64,000 bases of DNA, taken from assembly GCA_963715055.1 (NCBI GenBank), contig CAVQRB010000001.1, forward strand, positions 186,001 through 250,000, in the 5' to 3' direction. The first letter of the stretch is position 1; every line of letters starts with the position of its first letter. Under the pieces are notes generated by a model. It was not told where the DNA came from. It did not search any database and saw nothing but the letters and a program-made list of their open reading frames with translations. This document shows positions 7,679 to 16,772 of the stretch, one piece after another. The position numbers and the translations under genes are program-made. This stretch comes from CAVQRB01 sp963715055 (lineage in GTDB: Bacteria > Pseudomonadota > Alphaproteobacteria > Rhodobacterales > Rhodobacteraceae).

Positions 7679-9367
7679 TCAAGCGACCATCATAACCACA
7701 ATGCTACCCCAGACCGTCAACAAGATCTGCGAGACGGGATATGCCGGCGTGTAGCCGAGAACGGCGATAGGGCTTTCAGCGCGGGCCTGAACTGCGGCCA
7801 TGGCGGCCGTCATCGTCATCGCTCCGCCAAGGCCACCGAGAAGCAGGATCGGGTTCATCCGCAGCACCCATCGCCCGAATGCGAGGCCGACGAACAGCGG
7901 CATCAGTGTAACCGCGACGCCGCCGAGAAGGAGCCCGAGACCGGCCTCCCGGAGCGCTGGAAAGAAGACCGGGCCTGCATGAAGACCGGTCATCGCGACG
8001 AACGCAGCAAGTCCGAGTGAAGTCATCAGCGCGACCGCACCTTCGGGAATACGCCCGAACATCGGAAGTCGGGTGCGCAAGTGTCCGACCAGAAGCCCGG
8101 CGACAAGCGCTCCGACGCTGGTGCCGATCACGACCTCGAATCCGGCCACATTGAACCGCAGGAGGGAGCCGACGAGCCCACCGATGAAGATTGCAAGGCC
8201 AAGCACGACGAAGTCGGTCGCCGTCGTAGGCGAAATCGTTGGGCCGATGTGGACCGCAGCGCGTTCCATGATGTCTTCGGGACCGACGAGCTTCAGCACA
8301 TCTCCCCGTTCGATCACGAGGTCTGGAGCGTGGGGCATGATCTGTCCGCCACGCAGAACGGAATGCAGGTAGATGCCGCGTGCCCAAGGTGCTTCGGCTA
8401 TGGCTCGGATGGGCTGGGAGATCACCTCGGCCTGGCTTACCAGCAGTTCGGCAGTCAGGATCGGTGCATCGAGCAGGTCGGGATCGTCGACTTCTTCTGC
8501 ACGCGGGCCGAGAATCTCAATTACTGCTTCGCGTCGACCGCCGATTGCCAGGATGTCGCCTGACGCAATCTGCCTGTCGGGATGGGCCTCCATGACCTCG
8601 CCGCCGCGGCGCAGGCGCAGAATGAACAACCGGGCCTCTGGAAAGCGCTGTTCCGCCTCTGCAACTGTCGCGCCGACAATTGCTGCGTCTGGTGGCGTCG
8701 CGTATGCCCGCAGGTCGAATTTTCGGTATCCCGACTGAACCCCGGGTGCGGTTCGTTCCATCCCGAACTCGACTTCGAGTGCCCGGGATTCCGCCTTCAG
8801 GTCGATGCCCAGAAGGCGAGGCGCCAGTTCACTGCAGAACAGGATGCCCCCGATTGTGCCGAAAACGTAGCAGATAGCGTCAGCGATCGCGACATGGGCA
8901 ACCAATCGATCGCGCTCTGCCATTTCGAGGCCAAGGGCCCCGATGGCCTCGGTCGCGGTGCCCATCGCTGGGCTTTGCGTCATGCCGCCCGAAAGCAGGC
9001 CAGCTGCAAAGCCAGGGTCAAGATCAAGCACTCTGGCGACGACGAGGACGGTCGCCAGACCGGTGGCGCAGCAGATGAAGGAGAGCAGCACCGGCTTGAC
9101 CCCACCTTGCCGTAGGGATTGCAGGAATTGTGGACCGACCGAATAACCGATGCCAAAAAGAAACAGCAGAAAAAGAAAGGACTTTGCCATAGGCGAGATC
9201 GGCACTTCGGCGATCTGGCCAATCGCAATTCCTGCGACCAGAGATCCGGTCACCGGGCCGAGGGAGAAACCGCCGAGCGCGATCCCGCCGAGAATGTATC
9301 CCAGGCCGATAGCTAGAAAGACGGCCAGTTCGGGATACGATTCGAGAAACTCGGCGACCCAGTCCAT
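7679..9367 (-). CDS. AspT/YidE-family antiporter with RCK_C domains, copy 2
   Basis: A 562-residue transporter of the aspartate:alanine exchanger (AAE) family. The N-terminal membrane block (about residues 10-185) carries the family motif GPQF in GYSVGPQFLQSL. A cytosolic insert (about 205-375) contains two TrkA-C/RCK_C-like lobes (GATVAEAEQRFPEARLFILRLRRGG, then RGDVLKLVG). The C-terminal block (about 385-562) has GGLGGAMTMTAAMAA and ends in hydrophobic LLTVWGSIVVMMV. Family members swap an amino acid for its decarboxylation product. The gene follows a paralogue by 37 bases, and both follow a decarboxylase gene. The two copies differ clearly in sequence, so they are not a recent duplication and may form a heteromer or handle different substrates. 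GGGAGA precedes the ATG. Confidence 0.88.
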   Translation of the reverse strand: MDWVAEFLESYPELAVFLAIGLGYILGGIALGGFSLGPVTGSLVAGIAIGQIAEVPISPMAKSFLFLLFLFGIGYSVGPQFLQSLRQGGVKPVLLSFICCATGLATVLVVARVLDLDPGFAAGLLSGGMTQSPAMGTATEAIGALGLEMAERDRLVAHVAIADAICYVFGTIGGILFCSELAPRLLGIDLKAESRALEVEFGMERTAPGVQSGYRKFDLRAYATPPDAAIVGATVAEAEQRFPEARLFILRLRRGGEVMEAHPDRQIASGDILAIGGRREAVIEILGPRAEEVDDPDLLDAPILTAELLVSQAEVISQPIRAIAEAPWARGIYLHSVLRGGQIMPHAPDLVIERGDVLKLVGPEDIMERAAVHIGPTISPTTATDFVVLGLAIFIGGLVGSLLRFNVAGFEVVIGTSVGALVAGLLVGHLRTRLPMFGRIPEGAVALMTSLGLAAFVAMTGLHAGPVFFPALREAGLGLLLGGVAVTLMPLFVGLAFGRWVLRMNPILLLGGLGGAMTMTAAMAAVQARAESPIAVLGYTPAYPVSQILLTVWGSIVVMMVA

Positions 9368-9404
9368 GCTGGTTTCTCCCTGTTTGAGGATTGCGTGACC
9401 CTGT

Positions 9405-11087
9405 TCAGGTGAGCAGGAGCACGATCACGAGGCCCCAGAGCGTCAACAGAGTGTTGCTGACGGCGTAGGGTACCGTATAGCCGAGCATGGGCACGTCGCT
9501 TTTGGCGATTTCACCGACCATGGCAACGGAGGCCGTCGAGGTGCGCGCACCGCCGCAGCAGCCAAGGTTGATCGCGGGGTCGAAACGGAAGAGGTACTTG
9601 CCGACCAGTGGCGCCAGAATCATCGGCATACCGGTGGCGAAGAGTCCCCAGAAGAAGATCCCGAAACCCGCCTGCTGGAGCCCCGCTATGAACGTCGGCC
9701 CCGAACTTATGCCGACCACCGCGATGAAGACGTTCAGGCCCACCGAGTTCATGAACCACAGCGTCGGTTGCGGCACGTTGCCGATCTGCGGCTTCACCGT
9801 CCGCAGCCAGCCCACGAAGATACCCGCGATCAGCGCACCACCCGAAGTGGACAGCGTGATCGGCACACCGCCGATCGGCATGACGTAGGACCCGATCAGC
9901 CCGCCGACGAAGATGGCCAGACCGACGAGAACCATGTTGGTCACGGTAACCGGACGGTCTGCAAAACCGACAGCATCGACGAAACGGTCAATGCTCGCCT
10001 TGGTGCCTGCCACGCGGAGGATGTCGCCGCGGTTGAGCTTGGTCTGGGCAAGCACCGGGATGTTGACTGCGGCAGAACCGCGCCGGATCGAGTTCAGGAA
10101 CACGCCGCGCGCGTAGGGTTGCTGCGCTGTATCTGCGAGCGTCATGCCGTCGAGCGCCTTTGAAGTCAGCAGAATATCGACCGACTCCACCGGGATATTC
10201 AGCAATTCGGCGTCGTCGACCTCCTCGCCCTCGCCAAGGATGTTGACCAGCACCTCTCGCCGGCCAGAAACCGCGACGATGTCGCCTGCTTTCAGCACCG
10301 TCTCGGCAGTAAAGGGCACAATCTCTTCGCCGCTGCGCACGCCTTCGATGAAGATGCGCTCGCCCTCGGCCAGTCGCTCGGTCTGGGCGACGGTCTTGCC
10401 GGTGGCCTTGCCGTCCTGCTTGATCCGGTAGGCGCGTACCTCGCGGGCGCGCCGGGCGCTAATGAATCCTGCCGCGGGCGCACCCTCCGACATTTCGCGC
10501 TCATAGCGCGCGCATTCCTGCGCGATATCGACGCCCAGCAACTTCGGCCCGAAGTAGACGAGGATCCAGCCGGTGCCCACGGTCCCGAAGAGATAGGTGA
10601 TGGCGTAGGCCACCGGGATCAGGTCGAGTTCGGCCTGTGCGTTTTCAAGTCCGGCACCGTTAATCGCATCCGTCGCCAGACCGATCGAGGCTGAGATCGT
10701 TTGCGATCCGGCGAGGAGGCCGGCGGCAAGACCGGGCCCGTAGCCCGACACAATGGACGCAATATAAACGCCGCCTAAACAGAGCCCTGAGACGACCACA
10801 GCAAAGAGCGCCTGTGGCGCGCCATCCGTTGCGATACCGCGCACGAACTGGGGGCCAACACCGAAGCCGACGGCGAAAAGAAACATGATGAAGAAGATCG
10901 ACTTAACCTGACCGGAGATCTCGATGCCGAGCTGCCCAATAACGATGCCAGCGAGCAGTGTGCCGGTGACGGCACCCAAACTAAAGCTGCCAAATTGGCG
11001 TGAGCCGATCCAGTAGCCTACAGCAAGCGTCAAGAAGATCGCCACCTGTGGGTTTTCGCGGAGCGTGTCTGCAATATAGCTGAACAT
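9405..11087 (-). CDS. AspT-family amino-acid antiporter, copy 1
   Basis: A 560-residue protein with the same plan as its downstream neighbour. The first membrane block has GVGPQFVRGI, the RCK_C pair lies at about residues 205-370 (KAGDIVAVSGRREVLVNILG, then NRGDILRVAG), and the second block has GGARTSTASVAMVGEI, GYTVPYAVSNTLLTLWG. The AspT family was defined by the Tetragenococcus aspartate/alanine exchanger, which with a cytosolic decarboxylase yields proton-motive force and acid tolerance. Here the decarboxylase gene lies 61 bases upstream on the same strand, so product/substrate exchange is the likely role. The exchanged pair is probably a basic amino acid and its amine rather than Asp/Ala, because the decarboxylase is of the Orn/Lys/Arg fold. 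That is inference. Confidence 0.88.
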   Translation of the reverse strand: MFSYIADTLRENPQVAIFLTLAVGYWIGSRQFGSFSLGAVTGTLLAGIVIGQLGIEISGQVKSIFFIMFLFAVGFGVGPQFVRGIATDGAPQALFAVVVSGLCLGGVYIASIVSGYGPGLAAGLLAGSQTISASIGLATDAINGAGLENAQAELDLIPVAYAITYLFGTVGTGWILVYFGPKLLGVDIAQECARYEREMSEGAPAAGFISARRAREVRAYRIKQDGKATGKTVAQTERLAEGERIFIEGVRSGEEIVPFTAETVLKAGDIVAVSGRREVLVNILGEGEEVDDAELLNIPVESVDILLTSKALDGMTLADTAQQPYARGVFLNSIRRGSAAVNIPVLAQTKLNRGDILRVAGTKASIDRFVDAVGFADRPVTVTNMVLVGLAIFVGGLIGSYVMPIGGVPITLSTSGGALIAGIFVGWLRTVKPQIGNVPQPTLWFMNSVGLNVFIAVVGISSGPTFIAGLQQAGFGIFFWGLFATGMPMILAPLVGKYLFRFDPAINLGCCGGARTSTASVAMVGEIAKSDVPMLGYTVPYAVSNTLLTLWGLVIVLLLT

Positions 11088-11148
11088 GGCTAGTCTCTTG
11101 TGAAGGGGCCGGCGTCGGTTTCTTGACGAAACCGAGCCGGCGGGTGTG

Positions 11149-13884
11149 TCAGTGAACGTCGGCGGCGTGATCGGGACGGATTAGCTTGAGCCCGCGTGCG
11201 CGCTCGTAGCCGTGGATCTCCTTCACATCGAGCTTGCGCATGAAGTCGATGGTTTCCTGCGTCACGACCTGTCCTGGCACCAGGATTGGAAAGCCCGGCG
11301 GGTAGGGTATGACGAAGTTCGCCGAAATCATTTCTGGGCCGTTCTTGAGCCGCGCGTCGCACTCCGCACTTTCAATCGGAATGTATTCGCACCCCTCCGG
11401 GTAGTAGGCGCCGTAGAAGGCCCGACGCATGTCGCCCTCGGGCGTCTTGTCGCCGGCATTGCCGCGGTAGGCCTCGTGGAAATGGCTGAAGTTCGGCAGG
11501 TCGGGGACATCTTCCATCAGAGATTTCACCCGCGCTGCGAACACCTTGCGGCCGTTCTCGCCACCCTGGGCGAGTTCGTTTTCAATCTTCTCGCAGATCT
11601 GCATCAGTACACGGATGAGCTGCGCTACGTCGCTGCGGGTATTGTTGATGTTGGACTGCAGCAGGACCGAGTTCCGTGACGTCTTGTTGAACTGGATGTC
11701 ATAATCGTCGGCCATGATCTTCTTGAATTGCGTGCCGTCAAACCCGGCGGTGCCGCAAACCAAAGTGATGCGCGTCGGATCGAGGCAGAACTCGTCGTCA
11801 TGCATGGAGTTTACCTGATCCTCGAATGTCAGGCCGGGTGTCATGAAATCAGTGAAGCCGCTCTGACGGTACTCGGCCGGGACCATGTCGTCGGCGCCCA
11901 GAATGCGGAAGTATTTGGAGATCAGTGGATGGGAATTTACCTCCCGCCGAATGTCGAGAGCGATCTCGATGGCATTGGCGACAAGACCGTAACCCTCCAG
12001 CTCCATCTGGCGGCGGGCGACGTCGAGGCTCGCTATCAGCTGCTGGTTCGGCGAAGTCGACGCGTGGGTGAATACGGCCTCATGGAACTGCGCTTCCACC
12101 TCGCGGAAGTCCACGTCGCGCACGAGCAGCATCGAACCCTGCCGCAGCGAAGACATCGACTTGTGGGTCGAGTTGGTCTGGTAGACGCGCAGCCTGATCT
12201 TGTCCGGATCGGGGATCAACCGCGTCGAGAGCAGCGTCTCGCGCGAGGGCGCATCGCCCAGCTCCGCCTGCTGCTTCTCGTAGGCCTCTTTCGACTCCGG
12301 TTTGGCCATCCAGGCCTCGATCGCGTCCGCCGCGCCCATTGCGGTGCGCGGGCGCAGGAACGGCGACCAGCGTGCGAACCCGAACCACGCCTCATCCCAG
12401 AGGAAGACGAGATCCGGCTTGATCGCGAGGCATTCTTTCATCACGCGGCGGGTGTTGTAGATGTGGCCGTCGAAGGTGCAGTTCGTCAGGTCGACGATCT
12501 TTGCCTTGTCTAGTCGACCCTCGTCTTTCAAGTCCAGAAGAGCGTTCTTGATGCTCGACAGTGGAACGGCGCCGTACATCGAATATTCCGTCATCGGAAA
12601 TGCGTCGATGTAGAGCGGCTGGCCGCCCGCCAGCACCAGGCCGTAATGGTGGGACTTGTGACAGTTGCGGTCGAGCAAAACGATGTCGCCGGGGGCCACG
12701 AGCGCCTGGTGCACCATCTTGTTCGAGGTCGACGTTCCGTTCGTGACGAAGAACACGTGGTCTGCACCGAAAGCGCGCGCGGCCATGTCCTGCGCGTCTT
12801 TGATGTTGCCAGTGGGCTCCAGAAGGCTGTCGAGCCCCCCGGTCGTGGCGCTGGACTCCGCAAGGAAGATGTTCAGACCGTAGAACTCGCCCATGTCGCG
12901 GATCCAGTCGGACTTGAATACCGACTTGCCGCGCGCGATCGGCAACGCGTGAAAAGTGCTGATGGGCCGCATCGCGTATTTCTTCAAGTTGTCGAAGAAC
13001 GGCGTGCGGTACCGGTCGGCAACGCCTTCAAGCACCGAGAGGTGCAGTTCCAGCATCTCCTCCACGGAGTAGAGAACGCGGCGTACGTTCTTAGAACGGG
13101 GATCGCCGGCCATCCGCTCGACATGACGATCGGACAGAACATAGACGTCGAGTTCTGGCCGCAGGCGCTTGATCCCGTCCGCCAATGCGAGCGGCATGTC
13201 GTCGTCTTCAACATGGGCGGCATCGAACCCGGCCGAGGTGAGCACGCTGCGCAGCACCGGCGCGTCGTGGCGAGAGGCGTAGTCGAAACCCTCGTAAATC
13301 GTGACTGCCGCAATGCCGGGGTTCATCAGGATGGCGCAGATCGCATCCTCGAAGCTGGCGACAGGGACCGCCTCGTAGACAAATGCATCCTCGGGGCGGC
13401 GCAGGCGGCGCAGTTCGGTCACCTGATGCGCGCCTCGCTCGACACCGCCAGGCGAAACCACCAGCATCTCGAAATAGGGTCGGACTGCAGCGCCGTGGCC
13501 CATCGTGGATGTCTTCAGGTCCGGCGCTGAGTCCGCGAGTTGCTCTGCGGTTTCCCAAGCTCCCGTGTCGTGCTTGTAAGAGCGCGTGAGGATGGATTCC
13601 GAGATACGGCGCGACAGGTGCGCTGCGCCCTCTGCGTCGTCAGACTCGATCCGTTCACGCAACGCCGAGGTAAGTCGCGTTCCAGGATAGGCAAAGAACT
13701 CTTCATAAGCACCGATCTCTGCCATCGCCGCCTGAACTGGCATGCGATCAGTTCGGCCCCGGGCCCAAGCCTGTGTGGCAGAATAAAGTGCGCGCCATCT
13801 ATCCGCACGCGCGCCCGGCATGGAAAACAGCGTGTCGATGCGTTCGTCTTCGGCCTTCGGCGTTGCTGCGTTGCGCTTGGTCAT
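11149..13884 (-). CDS. PLP-dependent Orn/Lys/Arg decarboxylase (fold type I, inducible class)
   Basis: 911 residues from ATG 13884, which has GGAGGA eight bases upstream; a further in-frame ATG at 13920 lacks this. Domains: an N-terminal helical extension of roughly 140 residues, a receiver-like wing domain (about 155-310), the PLP domain (about 320-690) and the C-terminal Orn/Lys/Arg domain. PLP contacts are visible: phosphate loop NGTSTSNKMV, NCHKSHHYG, LWDEAWFGF (Asp to the pyridine N), and Schiff-base Lys575 in NSTHKSMSSLRQGSM. The E. coli enzymes CadA, AdiA and SpeF are about 710-755 residues, so this one is extended. Substrate cannot be told from sequence. Two AspT antiporters, an HlyD and a DUF2955 gene follow on the same strand, suggesting an acid-resistance or polyamine system. 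Confidence 0.9.
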   Translation of the reverse strand: MTKRNAATPKAEDERIDTLFSMPGARADRWRALYSATQAWARGRTDRMPVQAAMAEIGAYEEFFAYPGTRLTSALRERIESDDAEGAAHLSRRISESILTRSYKHDTGAWETAEQLADSAPDLKTSTMGHGAAVRPYFEMLVVSPGGVERGAHQVTELRRLRRPEDAFVYEAVPVASFEDAICAILMNPGIAAVTIYEGFDYASRHDAPVLRSVLTSAGFDAAHVEDDDMPLALADGIKRLRPELDVYVLSDRHVERMAGDPRSKNVRRVLYSVEEMLELHLSVLEGVADRYRTPFFDNLKKYAMRPISTFHALPIARGKSVFKSDWIRDMGEFYGLNIFLAESSATTGGLDSLLEPTGNIKDAQDMAARAFGADHVFFVTNGTSTSNKMVHQALVAPGDIVLLDRNCHKSHHYGLVLAGGQPLYIDAFPMTEYSMYGAVPLSSIKNALLDLKDEGRLDKAKIVDLTNCTFDGHIYNTRRVMKECLAIKPDLVFLWDEAWFGFARWSPFLRPRTAMGAADAIEAWMAKPESKEAYEKQQAELGDAPSRETLLSTRLIPDPDKIRLRVYQTNSTHKSMSSLRQGSMLLVRDVDFREVEAQFHEAVFTHASTSPNQQLIASLDVARRQMELEGYGLVANAIEIALDIRREVNSHPLISKYFRILGADDMVPAEYRQSGFTDFMTPGLTFEDQVNSMHDDEFCLDPTRITLVCGTAGFDGTQFKKIMADDYDIQFNKTSRNSVLLQSNINNTRSDVAQLIRVLMQICEKIENELAQGGENGRKVFAARVKSLMEDVPDLPNFSHFHEAYRGNAGDKTPEGDMRRAFYGAYYPEGCEYIPIESAECDARLKNGPEMISANFVIPYPPGFPILVPGQVVTQETIDFMRKLDVKEIHGYERARGLKLIRPDHAADVH

Positions 13885-14008
13885 TTTGAATTCCTCCGCT
13901 GGGCTTCGCCGTCTCGGCATCCCTTTGGGACAATGTTAGAGACGGCAGTCGCAGTACTTCAACGGCAGGCGTGTGACTTACGGTGACGTCTGTGAAACGC
14001 GCGGCCTG

Positions 14009-14317
14009 CTACCCGATCGTCGTATCGAGACGGGCCGTCACCTCGGCTTCAAGATCTGAGATGAGCCTGCGATATTCGGGGATCTCGGGTCGATCAGCGG
14101 AATCCGGACGCGCTTCGAAGGCTGAAAGTGATTCGAGGGCGAGAGCCAGATCCTCACAGACAGCCCGCAAGTAGCGGTCTTTCAAGGCCTCCCGGCGCAG
14201 GCGGCTTTCACGACCGGGAAATCGAAGGAGAACCCGTTGGAACCTGCTGATTTCTGCATGATGCAATGGCACCGTCTCCGTCCTACCATTTACAGGTTGC
14301 AGCCCACAATGCACCAT
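14009..14317 (-). CDS. Small hypothetical protein upstream of decarboxylase operon
   Basis: 102 residues, charged and predicted mostly helical (for example RYLRAVCEDLALALESLSAF and EYRRLISDLEAEVTARL), with no membrane segment, signal or metal motif. I do not recognise the family. It lies 124 bases upstream of the decarboxylase start on the same strand, so it may be the first gene of that operon. No clear ribosome site precedes the ATG at 14317, and a shorter form beginning near LHHAEISRFQ with a TTG start is possible. The regular heptad-like spacing argues for a real protein, but the call is tentative. Confidence 0.5.
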   Translation of the reverse strand: MVHCGLQPVNGRTETVPLHHAEISRFQRVLLRFPGRESRLRREALKDRYLRAVCEDLALALESLSAFEARPDSADRPEIPEYRRLISDLEAEVTARLDTTIG

Positions 14318-14538
14318 TTTGTTTGCTCAGAAAGCGAGTCACGGTTACATCCGCCGAACTTTCTTTTGCCAAGACACGATTAACAATTTGGTTGGAGAAT
14401 GTGCAGGACTGGTATTTTCCCCAATTGCCGAGTAGCTTAGCGTGCGCTGTTGCGGTAAGCATGCAATTGAAACCAAATTCCGCCAAACTGCCATGATTTC
14501 CGGCAGGGCTATCAACTTGGTGTCAAAAAGGACGAAGA

Positions 14539-16155
14539 GTGACCGGTCAGAATGCCACAACCTCAGAAGGCGTGCGCAACGAACTTGAGCGCGTCTTGTC
14601 ATCCTGCACTTTCCAATCTGTAGAGCGGCAAAAACAGTTTCTTGAATATGTCGTATCCGAGAAGATTGCGGGCCGCGAGGACCGGATAAAGGCGTATTCG
14701 ATTGCGGTTTCCGCCTTCGGCCGTAGCGAAGATTTCGACCCACAGCAGGATTCGATCGTAAGGATCGAAGCGGGCAGGCTTCGGCGCTCGCTTGAGCATT
14801 ACTATCTCACCGAAGGGGTCGATAACGAGATTCAAATCGTAATTCCCAAGGGAACCTATGTCCCGGAGTTTGCGGTGTCGGGCGAAAGTGTAGCTTACCG
14901 TTCCAGTCAACAGGTTTTGCCGACGCCGCACCGGGCCCCTCGCGTCTTCGTGGAGACGTTCAAGCCGCTCGAAGGCAATACCCATATGCCCGAACTGGCC
15001 AGTGAACTCTCGCGGCAGATTATCATGGCGCTCACGCGCTTTGGGACGCTTTTCGTATATGGTCCGACCACCAGCGAAAAGATGACGGAAGAGGAAGGCC
15101 TCGCATCGCTCCACATTGACTTCGTCCTTTCGGGCAGAGTCGCCTCCAGTGAAGAAAAGGTGACGATCGATCTTCTGCTGCAAGATTGCCCCAGCGGACG
15201 GTATGTCTGGACCGAGCGGGTCGAGCGTGAACTCGTTCCAAACGAGTTATACCAGATGCGCGATGACGTGGCCGCCCAGATCGCGCAGATGCTTGCCCAG
15301 CCGCATGGTATCATTGCGAGCAGGGCGCTCGATCAGGATGGGCAGGCACCAAGTCGCTTGGGAAGCTTCCGCGCCGTTCTGAACTTCTACCGCTATCTTC
15401 AGTCTTTCGATGCCAGCATGCTCGAGTCCGTGCAGAGCGATCTGGAAATGGCGATCAAAGAAGATCCGACCTTCGCCGAAGCCTATGCATGTCTGTCACA
15501 AGTATACGCCAATACCGCGCGGTTCAGAAACCTGGAGGACTCAATCGGCCAAGTGGCGTTGAAACACGCACTCGAGCTTGCGCGCACTGCAATCCTGCTT
15601 GCCCCGCACTCGAGTTCCGCGCACCACGCTCTTGGCTTCGCCCTGTGGTTTTCGGGTCAACCGGAGGAGGGACTGGAGGCGTATCGGAAGGCCTATCACC
15701 TCAACCCGAATGACACAGGTCTGATGGCAGATCTCGGTCTTCGCCTTGCGTTGCGCATGGAGTGGGACGAGGCGGTTCACCTTGTCACCGAAGCCTTCCG
15801 GCGGAACCCCTGTCAACCGCCCGCGTTTCATATAGCACTTTCGCTCTATCACTTCATGGAAGGGCGCTTCGAGGCCGCGCTGAAAGAAGCCAGTTTGGTG
15901 GAGGCCCCGGACGTAGTCTACGGCTATATCATGGTTGCGGCCTCGGCGGCGGAACTGGGGTGCAAGGATAAGGCGCGCTCTGCGGTGTCCAAGCTCGAAA
16001 AGCTCGCACCGGGCTATGGGCGGCGGCTTGAAGCGGATCTGCAGGCACGTAGCCTTCACCCCGAAATCATCGCCGCAGTTGTCCAAGGGCTTCAAAAGGC
16101 CGGGCTCCCAGGTGTTCACAGCGTGATTGCCGATCGCTCATTTGGGCGGTCGTAA
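14539..16155 (+). CDS. TPR-containing regulator with adenylate-cyclase-associated N-terminal domain
   Basis: 538 residues from GTG with AGGACGAAGA upstream. The N-terminal 110 residues (QFLEYVVSEKIAGREDRIKAYSIAV, RIEAGRLRRSLEHYYLTEG, IPKGTYVPEF) match the domain that precedes the TPR region in many rhizobial and roseobacterial adenylate-cyclase-like and CadC-like regulators. The middle (about 130-250) resembles the TolB-like segment of those proteins. The C-terminal half is tetratricopeptide repeats (AEAYACLSQVYANTA, SSAHHALGFALWFSGQPEEGLEAYRKAYHLNP, GLMADLGLRLALRMEWDEAV). No cyclase catalytic domain is present. The gene is divergent from the decarboxylase side of the locus and upstream of an HlyD/porin set, so it may control one or both. 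That is inference. Confidence 0.78.
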   Translation: MTGQNATTSEGVRNELERVLSSCTFQSVERQKQFLEYVVSEKIAGREDRIKAYSIAVSAFGRSEDFDPQQDSIVRIEAGRLRRSLEHYYLTEGVDNEIQIVIPKGTYVPEFAVSGESVAYRSSQQVLPTPHRAPRVFVETFKPLEGNTHMPELASELSRQIIMALTRFGTLFVYGPTTSEKMTEEEGLASLHIDFVLSGRVASSEEKVTIDLLLQDCPSGRYVWTERVERELVPNELYQMRDDVAAQIAQMLAQPHGIIASRALDQDGQAPSRLGSFRAVLNFYRYLQSFDASMLESVQSDLEMAIKEDPTFAEAYACLSQVYANTARFRNLEDSIGQVALKHALELARTAILLAPHSSSAHHALGFALWFSGQPEEGLEAYRKAYHLNPNDTGLMADLGLRLALRMEWDEAVHLVTEAFRRNPCQPPAFHIALSLYHFMEGRFEAALKEASLVEAPDVVYGYIMVAASAAELGCKDKARSAVSKLEKLAPGYGRRLEADLQARSLHPEIIAAVVQGLQKAGLPGVHSVIADRSFGRS

Positions 16156-16352
16156 ATTGATGTGACTCACATTCAACGACTGGAGTGCAGGGGGCATCGC
16201 AGCTAGGCTGAACCCGGGTCCGATATCCGGTGAAGAAGGCTAGGAAAAGGGGAGTCCCTCATGACCATTTCTCGCGCGAGACCGCTGTGTCGGATCGCCC
16301 TACGACGCGATCGCCGCTGCCTCAGAATGACTTGCTGTCGCGAGGTTGGGTC

Positions 16353-16769
16353 ATGACCGAAGGCCTGCATCAGTTGGCAGCGGCGCACCAGCCGCCGTTC
16401 ATCTCGGCCCCGGGCGAGACGGACGTTTTACTCATCATCATGGGATTGTTTTTGATAGCGATCATTGTGGCCGTGGGCTTGCTCTATCTCAACTTGCACG
16501 CGATTCCGGAGCACGTCACGCACAAGGCCAACAAGATCCAGTTCGAGATCGTCGCCGTTCTGAGCCTGCTGGCGCTCTTCACCCACAACAACCTGTATTG
16601 GGTCGCAGCACTTCTGCTCGCCATGGTGACGATCCCTGACTTCTTCGGGCCGTTCAATTCTATCGAAGCTTCGCTGCGCTCTCTCGCGCGTCGTGAAGAT
16701 CACACGACAAAAGAAGATGGTGGCGGACTATCAGAGCAGACACCGCACCGCCCGGATGGGGAGCGCTGA
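16353..16769 (+). CDS. Small inner-membrane protein, partner of HlyD (YiaW-like)
   Basis: 138 residues from ATG 16353, which has GAGG eight bases upstream; an in-frame GTG at 16230 gives a 41-residue arginine-rich extension that looks non-coding. Two or three hydrophobic helices follow (DVLLIIMGLFLIAIIVAVGLL and a second pair around VAVLSLLALF and YWVAALLLAMVTIPDFF) with a charged C-terminus. The next gene, an HlyD protein, begins three bases after the stop. E. coli has an analogous pair of a small DUF3302 membrane protein (YiaW) and HlyD (YiaV). I assign the role by that analogy and by the HLHAIPEHVTHKANK loop. Exact family membership is not verified. Confidence 0.72.
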   Translation: MTEGLHQLAAAHQPPFISAPGETDVLLIIMGLFLIAIIVAVGLLYLNLHAIPEHVTHKANKIQFEIVAVLSLLALFTHNNLYWVAALLLAMVTIPDFFGPFNSIEASLRSLARREDHTTKEDGGGLSEQTPHRPDGER

Positions 16770-16772
16770 GCC

